Shown piece after piece: positions 1 through 11,384 of a DNA stretch of 64,000 nt; the first letter of the stretch is position 1; every line of letters begins with the position of its first letter. Location of the stretch: assembly GCA_023053575.1 (NCBI GenBank), contig JAKZAP010000016.1:19424030-19488029 (forward strand). The letters are read 5' to 3'. The notes under the pieces were generated by a model. It was not told where the DNA came from and searched no databases. It saw only the letters and a program-made list of their open reading frames with translations. Source of the stretch: Branchinecta lynchi. Taxonomy: Eukaryota > Arthropoda > Branchiopoda > Anostraca > Branchinectidae. A program made the position numbers and the translations under genes.

Positions 1-767
1 GAGGGTGTCGGAGGGGGGTTCTTGGATTTCCGCGGTGATCGTCAGTTAGGGTACTTCCAGATGTACTATAACCATAAAAATTGGCAGAAAGATTAGGTAC
101 TTTCCTAGGTCAACATGGAAATAGTTCTTTCACCGATACGGTTATTTTGGGGGAGTGGAGGGATGGGGAATCCAGCATCTAGTGACATGCATAACTTTAG
201 AACGGGTGATGGGACGTGAATCAAACTTGAGAAGTGTCAGGAACAAGTCCCTCAGATGATCAATTTCAAGTTCTGAACGAATCCAATAACTGGGGGCGGG
301 AGGTGGAGGGGGGGTGCAAGAAATCTCATGAAACGCTTAGAGTCGAGAGACCGAGATGGGACTTGGTGCAGAGAACGTACATAAGCCGTAGAGACGATAC
401 TGACAAAACAGGACCGGATGTTGTCACAGTTGGGGGAGTTTGAGAGGGTTTTCCACGGTTCTGGTCATCACGAGCTGGGGTACTTCCAAATGTGCCATGT
501 CCATAAAACTTGACAGGCTGTGGAAAACCATGTGACCATGAAACTTGGCAGGCATGTTAGGGACTAGTCCCTCCCCCGATCCGATCATCGTTGTGGGAGA
601 AACAGTTATCAGTGAGTGCAGTAACCATTTCAGATTTAGTAGATCAAGTCGATTTTCTGATGAAATGAATATCGGGAGAGAGATGCGGCCTTGACAACTG
701 CAAACCGTATCTGACGAACATGCTAACTGTTCTTACAAGTGCCATATGAGCTTTCAGCTCTTGTTGT
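1..767 (+). mobile_element. Family B (Helentron-like), 3' part
   Basis: Right-hand part of a family B element running in from the left edge. It has the family's G-rich tracts, the 'acttccagatgtgctatga' phrase and the terminal hairpin near 740-760 (GAGCT-ttc-AGCTC) followed by CTTGTT. Sequence matches the 3' 0.7 kb of the copy ending at 54603. Confidence 0.75.
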
Positions 768-1178
768 TGAGAGGGGTTTGAAAGAGCAAAGATGCCTGGA
801 AGTCCAGGGTATCGGACATTCCAGGTACCGGAATCTTGAAGGGGCCATATAGTTTGAGAGACAATAAATATGCAGGCAGGACGAAAAGAAAGAAGGATTG
901 GGAGAAAGAAAATGTTTGAAGGGGACTTAGAGGAATAGCAAACTTTAGCTATCAGCCCGAACTCTTATCGCCAGATATCTTGGGAATCTGGAAGGTGAAG
1001 CCTAGCTTTTACCGTTCTCAACTTTCTTGAAATGGTAGTTGTCTCGAGCTAATGATAGCAAATAAAAGACCTCTCTTCTCGCTTTAATCCGTGACTGATG
1101 TGCTTAGGCGTGCAACGTTTCAATTCCGCCATAAGCCGTGTCCCCTTGTTCAACACCCATCCGTTGCCTCTTTCTTAG
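768..1178. other. No recognisable gene or repeat
   Basis: I see no convincing coding exon, palindrome or match to other repeats of this window here. If the exon at 1179 is real this stretch is intronic. Confidence 0.5.
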
Positions 1179-1688
1179 AAGTTGCTAGTATCTCTAAGCG
1201 CTTTCTTGTTTTGGATATTAGAGATAGACCTTATAGGCTGCACAACCATTGAATACATCTCCTGCTATCACGTAAAAGTGGCCATAGATGGCCCCACCAG
1301 TCGTCACGAGAAGCCAGTCAAGTTCTTTGTCAACACAGCAGCGTGCGGGTATCCGCCAGATGTAGACTGTGCTATCTTCTACCATGCCTACTCAGTCCAC
1401 AGTGGCCAGACATTCCCATGTTACTACAGTCACTCCAAGGATATTGCGGTAGCTGATGTTGATCTTGTTGCCGCTGCTGCTGACATTTTGAAGGGGCTCG
1501 TACCTCTTGTGATTTGCATCTTGATTATTATGTACTTGAGATGCAGACCGAGAGGTATGTTGAGGAAGTGGGTGACTTCGAAGAGATTCTTAGCGAGAAA
1601 TGGGAATAGTTTATCTTCCGAGACGCTGATATCGCCAGTTCTGCGACAGAGAAGCTTCGAGAAGTTCGAGATCATTCCTAGAGCAAAT
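1179..1688 (+). CDS. Candidate exon of an unrecognised two-pass membrane protein
   Basis: Open frame after a pyrimidine-rich acceptor (CTCTTTCTTAG, AG at 1177-1178) and ending before GTAAGA at 1689; exactly 170 codons. Hydrophobic stretch at the start (LLVSLSAFLFWILEIDLI), then an ectodomain with Cys in ISCYHV, NTAACGYPP, VDCAIF and FPCYYS, then a second hydrophobic stretch (LKGLVPLVICILIIMYL) and a basic tail (RCRPRGMLRK). Two segments around a Cys-rich loop with a CYYS motif recall auxiliary channel subunits (KCNMB / TipE type), but I cannot assign it. Two other donors exist: GTATGT at 1555 and GTGGGT at 1568. The second would join in frame to the exon at 11385. An alternative acceptor ends at 1236. 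The first exon would lie left of the window. Confidence 0.6.
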
Positions 1689-1698
1689 GTAAGAATAC

Positions 1699-2066
1699 AG
1701 GACCCCTTGCACTACTTACTACTCAACTTTACAGTATTTTAAAATATTTGAATACCTTAAAACTAGGCTGTGCTTTCAAAAAATAACGGTTTTGGTTGTT
1801 TTAAGCCTTTTCTGAGACCCGTTGACTCGCAGCGAAAACAGGGAAAAAATTTACATAACTGGTTTACTAATGGAAAAACTCCTCACAGACAACCGTCGAT
1901 AGCGTGAAACACATTGTAGGTAGCAAAAGACGACAAGTGAGAAAATCAGCGTGGTTTTCTTAGAGGAGTTTGAACGTATCGTACGAAATCGGGGTCTCCG
2001 GGTCTACAAATATATGGAGTGATTACGGGAGTAGGTTGCGTTAGTATCATAGGTAAGAGAGGTCCT
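1699..2066 (+). repeat. Repeat U, copy 1 (inverted partner at 63442)
   Basis: About 370 bases nearly the reverse complement of 63442-63823. Both copies begin AGGACC and end GGTCCT, so the unit has short terminal inverted repeats. It starts 10 bases after the donor of the exon at 1179. No clean target duplication seen. Confidence 0.7.
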
Positions 2067-2230
2067 GCGGAGGTAGTTCGCAGGAGCCGGGAATCCATTA
2101 GACTTCGGGTTGTACATAATTATTGCGGTAATAGTCTTATCGAGGGAGTGAGTACCCCATTTGTGCAGTTATCATTACCCAACTGGGATAAGATCAATTC
2201 CGATCTTTTTGGTTTCCCAGGTGGGTAGGT

Positions 2231-2340
2231 GGTATTCGTTCTGTTACTGTTATTGTTTTGTTTGTATTTCTGTATTAGGCTAATCAATATGGAATTTATT
2301 TTTCCGGATTAAAGAGTATGTATGTATGTATTGAAGTCCA
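2231..2340 (+). repeat. LINE 3' end with TATG microsatellite tail
   Basis: T-rich stretch ending in a short (TATG)n run, as in 3' ends of CR1/L2-type LINEs. Another (TATG)n run lies at 9924-9955. Confidence 0.35.
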
Positions 2341-2355
2341 CAAATTTAAATCAAA

Positions 2356-3352
2356 TAATAATAATAACTCATTTATTTCCTTAATAGCATTTACAACTGC
2401 TAGCTGCGGATCGTCCAACATAACAAATTACGAATCACGACTGGTTGATATTCTGACAGTTAAAATTACGAATAAAATAAGGCACAAAGGAAGATAAATA
2501 CCTTTCGGTTGAGTTTATGGGGGGTTGAAGAAGCCGTGGCTTTTCAGTGTTAGCTAGTCTTCCCCTTGTGTTCGGTCTGGTCTGGTCTGGAGTTCCAAGT
2601 CTGGGAAAATAGTCCGGTGGTGGTCAGAAGTTAAACATTTTTTTTCCGGAGTTCATCGTCAGTTGATGCCTCCTATCCGCAAGGGTCGGCAACTGAAGCT
2701 TGACCAGAGCATCCTCATAGGAAACATAATCCGGACCAAGCACCACTTTGCACGACCTCTTCTGGATAGACTCGACTCTTTCTGTCTGTTCTACTGTCAG
2801 TCCGGAAGGCCATACAGAACACGCATATTCCACGCAGGGACGAGTGTATGTACAGTAGATTGTTTGTAAAACTCGAGGAGGGATTGCAAATCGGCGAAGG
2901 ACGGCAAAAGACTTTAACAGTGGGACTGATCTTGCAATGACGGAATCAACATATGTTCTCCACTTCAAGTCATTATCTATTTTCACCCCAAGTAGTTTAA
3001 CAGAGGATTTTATTCCAGACCAATTTCTTCAGCAGCCGGCAAAAAGAGACCCTCATTACCATGCTTTTCGGTATACCAACGGACAACTTTACTTCATCCA
3101 AATCCTTCTTCAAAATTTTGAAAAGAGAAGATAGGGAAACCTCAGTCGGGGTCATAGGAAACGTCCGGAGGGATAATGTCGATAGGTGGTCAGCAAACTT
3201 AAAACGATTTAAAACATGGGTCAAAACGCGGTTAAAACGATCGAAAAGATTAAAGGCCCCAACTTCGTGCCTTGCGGGGTTCCGCAAAATATATCTAAAA
3301 AGCTGGAAATGTTGTCTGGAATTAACATAAGACACTGAGTCCTACCCGTTAA
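2356..3352 (-). mobile_element. Truncated LINE, reverse transcriptase C-terminal part
   Basis: Read on the minus strand. The best part (2986 to 2624) encodes NDLKWRTYVDSVIARSVPLL, TYTRPCVEYACSVWPSG and IQKRSCKVVLG, the usual end of a non-LTR retrotransposon ORF2. Upstream (to about 3300, other frames) is a decayed RT core with a CGTPQGTKLGP-like motif and an F-A-D-x-x-like stretch; several frameshifts. The 3' tail is (AAT)n at 2356-2368. Not functional. Confidence 0.8.
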
Positions 3353-6086
3353 AACAAGAGCTACGAGCTCATATGGCACTTGTACGAGTAGGCTGTACAA
3401 GAAAGTAGATGAGAACGTCACAAAATACACCCGCCATCCAAAAATGCGGTTCGGAAATAGAAATAGGATATTTAGTTTCACTCATTTCTGAGCAGTTCCG
3501 GCATCGTCTCGATTGTCTGTAGCAAATGCACATGACTGTTCAAACTTTCATCCCAATAAATCCATTTGTTTGATCCCTAGACGTGCTACACGATTTCCGG
3601 TACCCACTCTATCTCGACCTACCGTGGCCGAATCTGGTTCGGAATATAAAAAATCGACCACCTAAAGCATCTTCTCTTATACCATCTATCAAGTTTCACT
3701 CGAATCTGAGCATTTTTGGAAAGTTCCGGTACCCCCCCCCCCTCCCACCAACGTTGTCGGAGCCGGTTCGGGCCCAATCTCTTAATTCCCTGTTCCTGTC
3801 CATCAAGTTTTACTGAAATTGGAGCTTAGCCTATCTGCAAGTTTCCAGTACCCCCCCCCCCCCCCCCCCCCCCCCCTACCTTGGCGGAATTCGGCCCGGA
3901 CGCCAAATAACAAATCTAGGCCGCATAAACTCGGCACTGTCGAATTTGCATCTCATTCGGTCCATCCGTTTGGTTTTTGTGCATGTCAAAAGTCCCCCCA
4001 CCCCCAATTCCCCCAATCGTGGTCGCATATGGTTCGAACGCATGTTTTACATGTCGAGGCCATCGATTCGTATCACCCATAAAGTTTCACTCGAATCAGA
4101 CCACTAGTTTGCAATTTATAGAAGTCAATTTCCATATTTCTCTTCTCGTGCTCCCCAAAAAATGCTCGGATCTAGGAACGGAAGTTTCCGGGGGTATGTT
4201 GTGTCAGGTTCTTAAGTCAAGATAATTCGGGTCGCTAATATGCCTGCAAAGTTTCGTTGTCGTTTTACATCTGGAACTATTCTAACTCACGACTACCGGA
4301 ATTCCAGGAAACCCCTCCAACTCCCCCCACAGAGCCCCGAAACCATCTGGCTCCTTCAATTTCATCTAGGCCTAATGCTTGTTCCATCCATTAAGTTTCG
4401 TCCCAATCCCTCTGCTTTTAGAGTTTCTCGAGTTCCCCCCCCCCCCCTCCATCCCCACAGGTATCGGACCCGACCCGGACGTGACACTGAACGTCCGAGG
4501 CGATAGCTCACCAGACAAGTTTCATTCAAATCCGATCACCAGTTCAAAAGTTATGCACGCCACTAGATTCCGGACTCCCCATCCACCCACTCCCCCCACG
4601 ATGGTCGGGTCGGGGAAACGGCTGTTCTCAAGTCAATCTGTTCGGATCCCTGACATACCTGCCAAGTTTCATCGCCCTAGGACATCAGGAAGTATGCCGA
4701 GCTCGCGGGATCGCTAGAAATCCGGACCCCGACCCCAACTCCCCCACAGTGCCCTGATCCGGTCCGGTTATGTCAATGACGTGTCTAGGACTTGTGCTTG
4801 TTTTTCCCACCAAGTTTCATCCCGATCCCTCCACTCTAAGCGTTTCTAAAAATTTCCGGTTCCCTCCTCCAATCCCCCCAGTGTCATCGGATCCACCCGG
4901 ATTTAAAGTGGGATGTCTGAGACACGAGGTCATCCTAAATTTAAAATTTCATCAAGATCCGATCACCCGTTCAAAAGTTATACACGCCACTAGATTCCGG
5001 ACTCCCCATCCATCCACTCCCCCCAGTATGGTCGGATTGGGGAAACGGCTGTTCTCAAGTGAACCTGTTCGGGTCCCTGACATACCTGCCAAGTTTCATC
5101 GCCCTAGCACATCAGGAAGTATGCCGAACTCGCGGGATCGCTAGAAATCCGGACCCCCCCCACAACTCCCCCAGAGTACCTAGATCTGGTCCGCTTATAT
5201 CAATGACGTATCTAGGACTTGTGCTTGTTCTTCCCACCAAGTTTCATCCCGATCCCTCCACTCTAGGCGTTTCTCAAGATTTCCGGTTCCCTCCTCCAAC
5301 TCCCCCCAGTGTCATCGGATCCGGTCCGGATCTATAGTGGGACGTCTGAGACACGAGGTCATCCTAAATATAAAATTTCATCAAGATCCGATGACTCGTT
5401 CGCAAGATAAAAATACCTCAAATTTTGGCTTCCCCCTCCCTCCACTCCCCCCCCCCAGATGGTCGAATCGGGGAATTGACGATTTCCTATTTAATCTGGT
5501 CGGGTCCCAGAGATGCCTGTCAATTTCCATCGTCTCAGCACATCAGGAAGCACGGAACTCGCGGGATCACTACAAATTCGGACTTCTCCCCCCCCCCCCC
5601 AACTCCCCCAAAGTGAGCGGACCCGTTCCGGTTATATCAGCCATGTATCTAGGACTTGTGCTTGTACTTTCCACCAAGTTTCATCCAGATCCCTCCACTC
5701 TAAGTGTTTTTCAAGATTTCCGGTTTCCCCCTCCAACTCCCCCCAATGTCACCGGATCCGGTTTGGATTTAAAATGGAGGGTCTGAGACACGAGTTCCTT
5801 CCATATATCAAGTTTCATTAAGATCCGATAACCCGTTCGTAAGCTAAAAATATCTCATTTTTCCTCATTTTTCCGGATTCCCCCTCCCTCCACTCCCCTC
5901 CAGATGGTCGGATCGGGGAAGCGAGTATTTCTAATTTAATCTGGTCCAGTTCCTGATATGCCTGCCAAGTTTCATCGTCCTAGCTTATCTGGAAGTGCCC
6001 GAACTAGCAAAACCGGGACCGACAGACCGACTGACGGACATAAATTACAATCGCTATATGGCACTTGAGTAAGCTCAAGTGCCATA
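3353..6086 (-). mobile_element. Family B (Helentron-like), nearly complete, reversed
   Basis: Starts (3' end, complement) with ACAAGAGCTACGAGCTC, the reversed terminal hairpin, and ends with the 5' hairpin (GGCACTTGAG-taag-CTCAAGTGCC) at 6059-6086, preceded by a GAC/GACGG stretch that is the reversed GTCY microsatellite. Between are about 430-base tandem units (restarts near 4781, 5208 and 5645) rich in C-tracts because the G-rich strand is the other one. The many open frames here are by-products of C-rich repeats. Confidence 0.8.
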
Positions 6087-6091
6087 AAAAC

Positions 6092-6538
6092 TAGCAACTA
6101 ACCGAACAATGAACTCACGAGCCCCCATTGCTCTTGCTTCGTCAACTGCAGTTTGATGATTAATGCTGTCGAAAGCCTTAATAACATCACCCAAAATAAT
6201 TTCAGCATACGAACTAGATGTTTCATTAGTGCATCCAGTAATCTTACTAAATAATGGGTTGTGCTATGCCCTTGTCGAAACCCAAACTTCGCAGGGTCCA
6301 ACTTATCTTCCACATCACTGAGAAGGGACTCCAAAATAAAGCTTTCCGACACTTTCGAGAGTACTGGCGTCTTTGAAATCGGCTTGAGATCATGCACGGT
6401 CCTAACATTTCGGGTCTTGGGTATTGGGGTAATAAAAGCCATTTTAAAAAAAATTGGAAAAATACCATCTAAAAAATATTGATTAAAAACTGCGGTACAA
6501 ATAAGGGTCAGTTCACTGACACACTCAACAAACAGCAT
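6092..6538 (-). mobile_element. LINE RT fragment, N-terminal side
   Basis: Minus-strand frame with FKMAFITPIPK, PVLSKVSESFI and KFGFRQGHSTTHYLVRLLD, the fingers region of a non-LTR RT. After LLD the frame shifts; in another frame DVIKAFDSINHQT follows, the A motif region. Truncated on both sides and next to family B. Confidence 0.8.
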
Positions 6539-6574
6539 GATCGGTATCTCGCCCGGATAGTTACTTTTACTAGT

Positions 6575-6760
6575 ATTTATTTATTTATTTATTTATTCAT
6601 TTATTTCCCTCAATATTGAGGAGTACAACTTATAAATTGTAAAACAAAATAATTCCTAAATCAACTAAACTCCTTTCAATAAAATACTGTGAAATAATAT
6701 ACAAAATACACTTCAACAACTAATTTATAATTACTTACGTATCGCACTAATCACTTCTTA
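6575..6760 (-). repeat. LINE-like 3' end with ATTT tail
   Basis: (ATTT)n at 6575-6604 followed by CTCAATATTGAGG and an A/T-rich 3' UTR-like sequence. A related stretch (microsatellite, then CTTCAATACTGAAG) lies at 25923-25975. Confidence 0.4.
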
Positions 6761-6840
6761 AAAAATGGGTACAGGTTGTGGGTTAGGAGGGCTTCCGCTG
6801 CTTTTTTGTAAAAATTTGTCATCTTTTTCTTCAAGATTAA

Positions 6841-6890
6841 AACCGGGTCCTTTATTTAAAATCTTGAAAGGAATTCTCATCCCGCTAGAC
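6841..6890 (-). repeat. Repeat J fragment interrupted by family A copy
   Basis: Bases 6861-6895 plus 8350-8368 are the reverse complement of uninterrupted J sequence at 8622-8675, split within its T-run by the family A element. Confidence 0.75.
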
Positions 6891-8350
6891 TTTTTGGGAT
6901 CCCAAAACGTAAGTGGAGGGATACCTATGACATCGCAAAAGTTGTCCGTCTGTCCGTCCGTCCGTCCGTCCGTCCGTCTGTCCGTCCGTCTGTCCGTCCG
7001 TCCGTCCGTCCGTCTGTAAGCACGATAACTCTCGAAGGGAATGAGATATTTTGATGAAACTTGGTGTGAGGGTTCGTTGGGTCGTCGGACCAGTCAAGTT
7101 CGTAGATGGGCTTTGTAGCTCTACATTTAGGGGTGGGGGAGGGGATTCAAATTAAGGGACAAACAAAATATTTTGAAACAGCTAATGTGATAGTCGATTA
7201 TGGGGTAAGAAGACAGGCTGAGCACGATGGTGAAAACCATTTTGTTGTCGGACATGTAGTTCGCCCGGAATCCGGCCAAAACCGGAATGTTTGTCGAAAG
7301 TACAAGTTTTATTTGAAGTTGATTAGATGTTCGATTTAGGGGTAGGAAGACATGCTGAAGACGATGGTGTAAATTATTTTCTCGACGGACAAGTATTTCG
7401 CCCGGAATCCGGCCCAAACCGGAAAGTTTGTTGAAAGTAAAAGTTTTATTTGAAATTGATTAGATGTTCGGTTTAGGGGTAGGAAAACATGGTGAAGGCG
7501 ATGGTGAAAACTATTTTCTCGATGGACAACTATTTCGCCCGGAATCCGGCCCAAACCGGAAAGTTTGTTGAAAGTAAAAGTTTTATTTGAAGTTGATTAA
7601 ATTTCGATTTAGAGGTAGGGAGACATGCTGAAGACGATGGTGAAAACTATTTTCTCGACGGAGAAGTATTTCGACCGGAATCCGGCCCAAACCGGAAAGT
7701 TTGTCAAAATTAAAAGTTTTGTTTGGAGTTGATTAGATGTTTGATTTAGGGCAAGAAGACATGCTGAACACTTATGTGAAAACAAGTTTCTACCCTGACA
7801 CGTAGTTCGTCCGGAATCCGGCCAAAACCGGAAAACTGTTGGAAGTCAAAATTTTATTTCTAGTTGATTAGATAAGCGATTTAGGGGTAAGAAGAAATGC
7901 TGAGTCCCTGTGTGACAATCGTATTTTACCCGGACATATAGTTCGACCGGAATCCGGCTGGAATCGGAAAATTTGTTATAAGCTAAATTTCTATTTGAAG
8001 TTGATTAGATGTTCCTTACTGGGGAAAGAAGATACCCTGATTTCGTCTTTGAGCTTTCTTTTTTCGCCGGACAAGTAGTTCTGGAGTTCGGCCGGAACCG
8101 GGAAATTGGCAGAAGTGGCAGGAAGTTTTCGTCAAAAGAGATATGACTTATAGGGGTAAACACACATGCTGAATCCAAATCTGAACTTGGTTTTCTCAGG
8201 TGATTAGCTATTTGGCCTTAATCTGTTTCTGAATTTTAATTGTAAAAATGTTCAAGGAGTCTGGCGAAGACTGGATCTGGCTAAGACAAGACCCAGTTGT
8301 CTGGATCAGATATTGAATTTTTGGGATCCCATCGAAACCTTTGGTCTTGT
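6891..8350 (+). mobile_element. Family A (Helentron-like), longest copy
   Basis: Runs from TTTTTGGGATCCCAAAACG to GGGATCCCATCGAAACC...GGTCTTG. After the 5' palindrome comes a (GTCY)n run (6950-7016, GTCC/GTCT units), then about six tandem units of roughly 135 bases (restarts near 7206, 7341, 7478, 7612, 7748, 7882), each with a CCGGAATCCGGCC-type inverted motif. No coding capacity, so non-autonomous. Inserted in the T-run of repeat J with no clear target duplication. Confidence 0.82.
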
Positions 8351-8893
8351 TTTTTCTAGTTGTTCGAGTATCAAGTATCAAGTCAGCTCCTTGGACGTAA
8401 GAGTAGCCTACAATGAACGAAGCCATAGTCTCATGTAGTTTTCATGTGTAGTTATATGGCTTTTCCTGAAATGAATTGATCCATTCATTGTAATTACTAT
8501 TATTAGTATTATTTTGTTTTAAAAAAAAACGGAGCCAGATACGGACTGAGTACCAAAATAATAATTTGGCGTTTACACGGACAAGAAATCCCGTCGAGTA
8601 GAAAGGAATTCTGTTCGACTCGAAAGGATTCTCGAACAACTAGAAAAAAAAAGTCTAGCGGGATGAGAATTCCTTTCAAGATGAAAGGAATACCAATCTA
8701 CTTGGAAGGAGTCTCATTGGTGGCGCTGGTGAAAAAGACGAAAAAAGTATAGGCTAGCTTTTGAGATCAGCAGTCATCAGTACTGATGTCGTAAATGCCA
8801 TCAAAATATTTATTTTTTGTTGGCGAGTGAATTTACTTTTGTCAGATTTTCTGGTTTGAAGAAACAGTTTTTTCACCTCTGTGTGTAAACATA

Positions 8894-9290
8894 GGGGACG
8901 TTTCCTCGTCGATGGCTGTAGAGCTGAACATGTGATCCGTCCACGCGAAAATGAGAAAATCAATCGGGCGTTGAACGGCTTAAGAAGATGGGTTCCGTCA
9001 CTTCCGTCCACACGAAATGCCCATTCAGCTGGATGGGAGCATATGAGTGGAAGGTCCACATTTTTTCTGTTATCAGTCTGTGCATACTTTTTTTTTTTTT
9101 ATCCACGTTCAGCTCGACGCTGCTCTCGGAACGGTGTTGAACGGGAGGCGTCTATCGAGCTGGATGGCCCGCTCACCTGTTTATCGGTATAGGCGTAAAT
9201 GACAAAAAGATCGACGGCGTCCACGCGAAAATGTCCGTCGAGTTCGACGGTGGTCGACGGGACCAGAGCGAATAACGAGGAAACGTCCCA
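8894..9290 (+). mobile_element. Element K: 397-bp TIR element with ATA duplication
   Basis: Terminal inverted repeats GGGACGTTTCCTCG and CGAGGAAACGTCCC. Flanked by ATA at 8891-8893 and 9291-9293. The matching position in the second J copy (about 37249-37251) has a single ATA and no insert, which fixes the ends and a 3-bp duplication. TIR start and duplication length fit a PIF/Harbinger-type MITE. No transposase. Confidence 0.8.
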
Positions 9291-9424
9291 ATAATCTTGT
9301 CACCAGTACTGGACTCTGTTCAAGTTTTCCTCTACTTGTAAAGGCTTCTTAAGGGAGAAAAAAAAAAACAAAAAAAAACGGCACTTTACGTACTGCAACA
9401 AAAGTAACAATACTCTTGATGACT

Positions 9425-9602
9425 ATGATGACTTGATGACTTCCTTTCTTTCTTTCTTTCCCTTTTTTCCTTTGTTTTTGTCGAAGTTTTGTTTTTATTA
9501 ATGTTTTGTTTTGAGGGTAATTAGTCCCTTACAGGTTCGCCTCTGGGCATTGAAGATTCCATTTTTTTTTTAATAAACCCTTCGTTCATTCATTCATTCA
9601 TT
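9425..9602 (+). repeat. LINE-like 3' end with ATTC tail
   Basis: T- and C-rich segment ending in (ATTC)n at 9583-9602, absent from the second J copy, so inserted. Similar ATTC-tailed ends occur at 36350-36490 and 45550-45632. Confidence 0.5.
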
Positions 9603-9815
9603 ATCTCTCCTTGCCGAAGCAAAATCTCCGGCCTCTCCGGGTACCTAGCGGAAGAAAGACAGAAGTTCTGTCACAGCTGCTCCCAAAGATCGCCCTGATT
9701 TGTTAACACAGGATTTGAGTCGTGAGTCTGAGTCGTTACGGAGACGCTTACTCCTTCTTCCTGAGGATCAATGGCGTGTTTTGGACTTAGTCATGGACTT
9801 AGTCATATAGAGTAT

Positions 9816-10014
9816 TTGCAAACAAACATGAGTCACATTGCCAGGAAACACAAGTTCATGGAAGCTCGTAAGTTCTCGGTAGCTCGGAAATCTCGTAACC
9901 TGACTTGCTTTCGGACAAAGCAGTATGTATGTAGGCTATGTATGTATGTATGTATTGTACATGGAAAGCCCAACGGGCCATGGTACAAAAATATTATGCA
10001 AATCAAGTACTAAC
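9816..10014. other. No gene seen; short TATG repeat
   Basis: Contains (TATG)n at 9924-9955. Nothing else recognisable. Confidence 0.5.
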
Positions 10015-10640
10015 TACAGATTCAACACACTTTCTGAAGACAAAACAAAGAAAACTAACTACAGAATTAAACACTTTAAAATAACAAAGACCTGTGTCTC
10101 AGTCCCATCTGGACAAACACTACCAGGTTTTTAATAGTAGTAAATGATCGACCACCCATCAGACCATTTAGCCACTCCTCATTGCCTGTCTGCCTCTGGA
10201 GTTCCTGGCAAAATGACATGAAGTGGTCCACACTCTCCTCCGGCTCCCCACACATAGGACAGGAGTAAAGACCATCTACCGCACGCTCCCTCCCCAGGTA
10301 TTTCCTTCTTGATCCCAAAGGCAGAAAATTTCCCCTTAAACCCATATAAGATTTTAGCTCTTCTCTCTTAAGGCCCGCTTTAAAATACACTTCTTCACCC
10401 CACACTCTCTTCCACTGTGAATACGACTTGAGAGACAGCGACGCCGAGACCTCACAGGTCCACTTTTGGATTTCTTGACACTCAACAATCCATTAGACTT
10501 GTGTAGCTACTGTCCCGACCACCTTACCTTCCCAATCCAGCATTCCACAGACCTGATAGCCCGCAAGTGTTCAATACAGCCTTTACCTTACTCTGCCAAG
10601 CATCTTTCCTGTTATCATTAAGGTCCTCAAGCAGTGCAGC
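10015..10640 (-). mobile_element. LINE 3' part with C-terminal Cys/His knuckle
   Basis: The minus-strand frame 10405-10076 encodes GLRGNFLPLG, then CPMCGEPEESVDHFMSFC, a Cys-x2-Cys...His...Cys motif common near the end of LINE ORF2. The 3' UTR (10015-10100) is repeated in diverged form at 10965-11060. Truncated 5'. Confidence 0.75.
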
Positions 10641-11384
10641 CTCTCATCCAAGTAGGCAGGATGTTTTGCACACTACTTGGCACACTACTTAGGTTGAAGT
10701 GCACGGATACTCGCCGGTGGACTCGTGGCTCCCACCGCATTTGTATTTAACTTTGTTCTGGCGGTCAGAGGCCAGGTGACAGAATCCTGACACTTGTAAC
10801 ACCGCTTTTTGGCAAAGATGTAGGCTAGTTAAATATTGTTACATTGCATAATTAACTCGTCTTTCAACTTTCTCTCGAGATCTGCGTGGGTTTCGAAGTA
10901 AACTTCTTGCTATTATGCTTTTTGGGATGCCAAACTTAGACCCTGTTTATCTGTCCTATCGATAACACACTTTCTGAAATATAGAACAAAGAAAACTAAC
11001 TACATAATTAAAACACTTTAAATGAAAAGGGACCTATGTCGTAGTCCCATGTCGTAGTTACACTCGTATATGTGAAAGGACACTTGTATAATATATACAA
11101 ACACTTAAAGAGGAGTGCATTAACTTCTTTTACATTAGTTTAATAATAACATTCACCTAAAAAGGGTAATCTAACTTCGTTTAATGTTCAGCGCACTATA
11201 AAAGGTTGGTTACGGTACACCGTTGTGTCTTGTTAACTTGAACTTAAACCTTGTTCACTTGAAGCCTTCTGTTCATCGCAATTTGAAATGTTATTGACAC
11301 CCTAATGGTTCAAACATTCTCGAATCGGAAGATATCAAATTGTGATTATGGTTGCGATACTGTTTGATGTCCTTTTTCTTTCAG
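10641..11384. other. Mostly unassigned; second copy of LINE 3' UTR
   Basis: 10965-11060 repeats the LINE 3' UTR of 10015-10100. At 10919 a fragment resembling a family A end (TTTTGGGATGCC). An ACTATAAAAGG box at 11188 could be a promoter or chance. If the exon at 11385 belongs to the gene of 1179, this is intron. Confidence 0.4.

Larger units (their letters stand above)
8579..9815 (+). repeat. Repeat J, copy 1, interrupted by element K and a LINE tail
   Basis: Matches 36959-37570 over its length: start (GGACAAGAAA...CGTCGAGTA), middle (TCAGA-TTTTCTGG-TTGAAGAAA) and end (TTCCTGAGGATCA and GTGTTTTGGACTTAGTCAT). Interrupted at 8894-9290 by element K and near 9425-9602 by a LINE-like 3' end. Class unknown; no coding region seen. 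Confidence 0.7.

Noticed and set aside
3583..5821. Several overlapping plus-strand frames rich in Pro, Ser and Phe
   Set aside because: They come from C-tracts and tandem units of the reversed family B element, recur at each unit and have no domain.
6765..7019. Frame ending in VCPSVRPSVRPSVRLS
   Set aside because: Translation of the GTCY microsatellite.
11188..11198. TATA-like box ACTATAAAAGG as a promoter or LTR
   Set aside because: No matching LTR, start site or downstream first exon could be shown.
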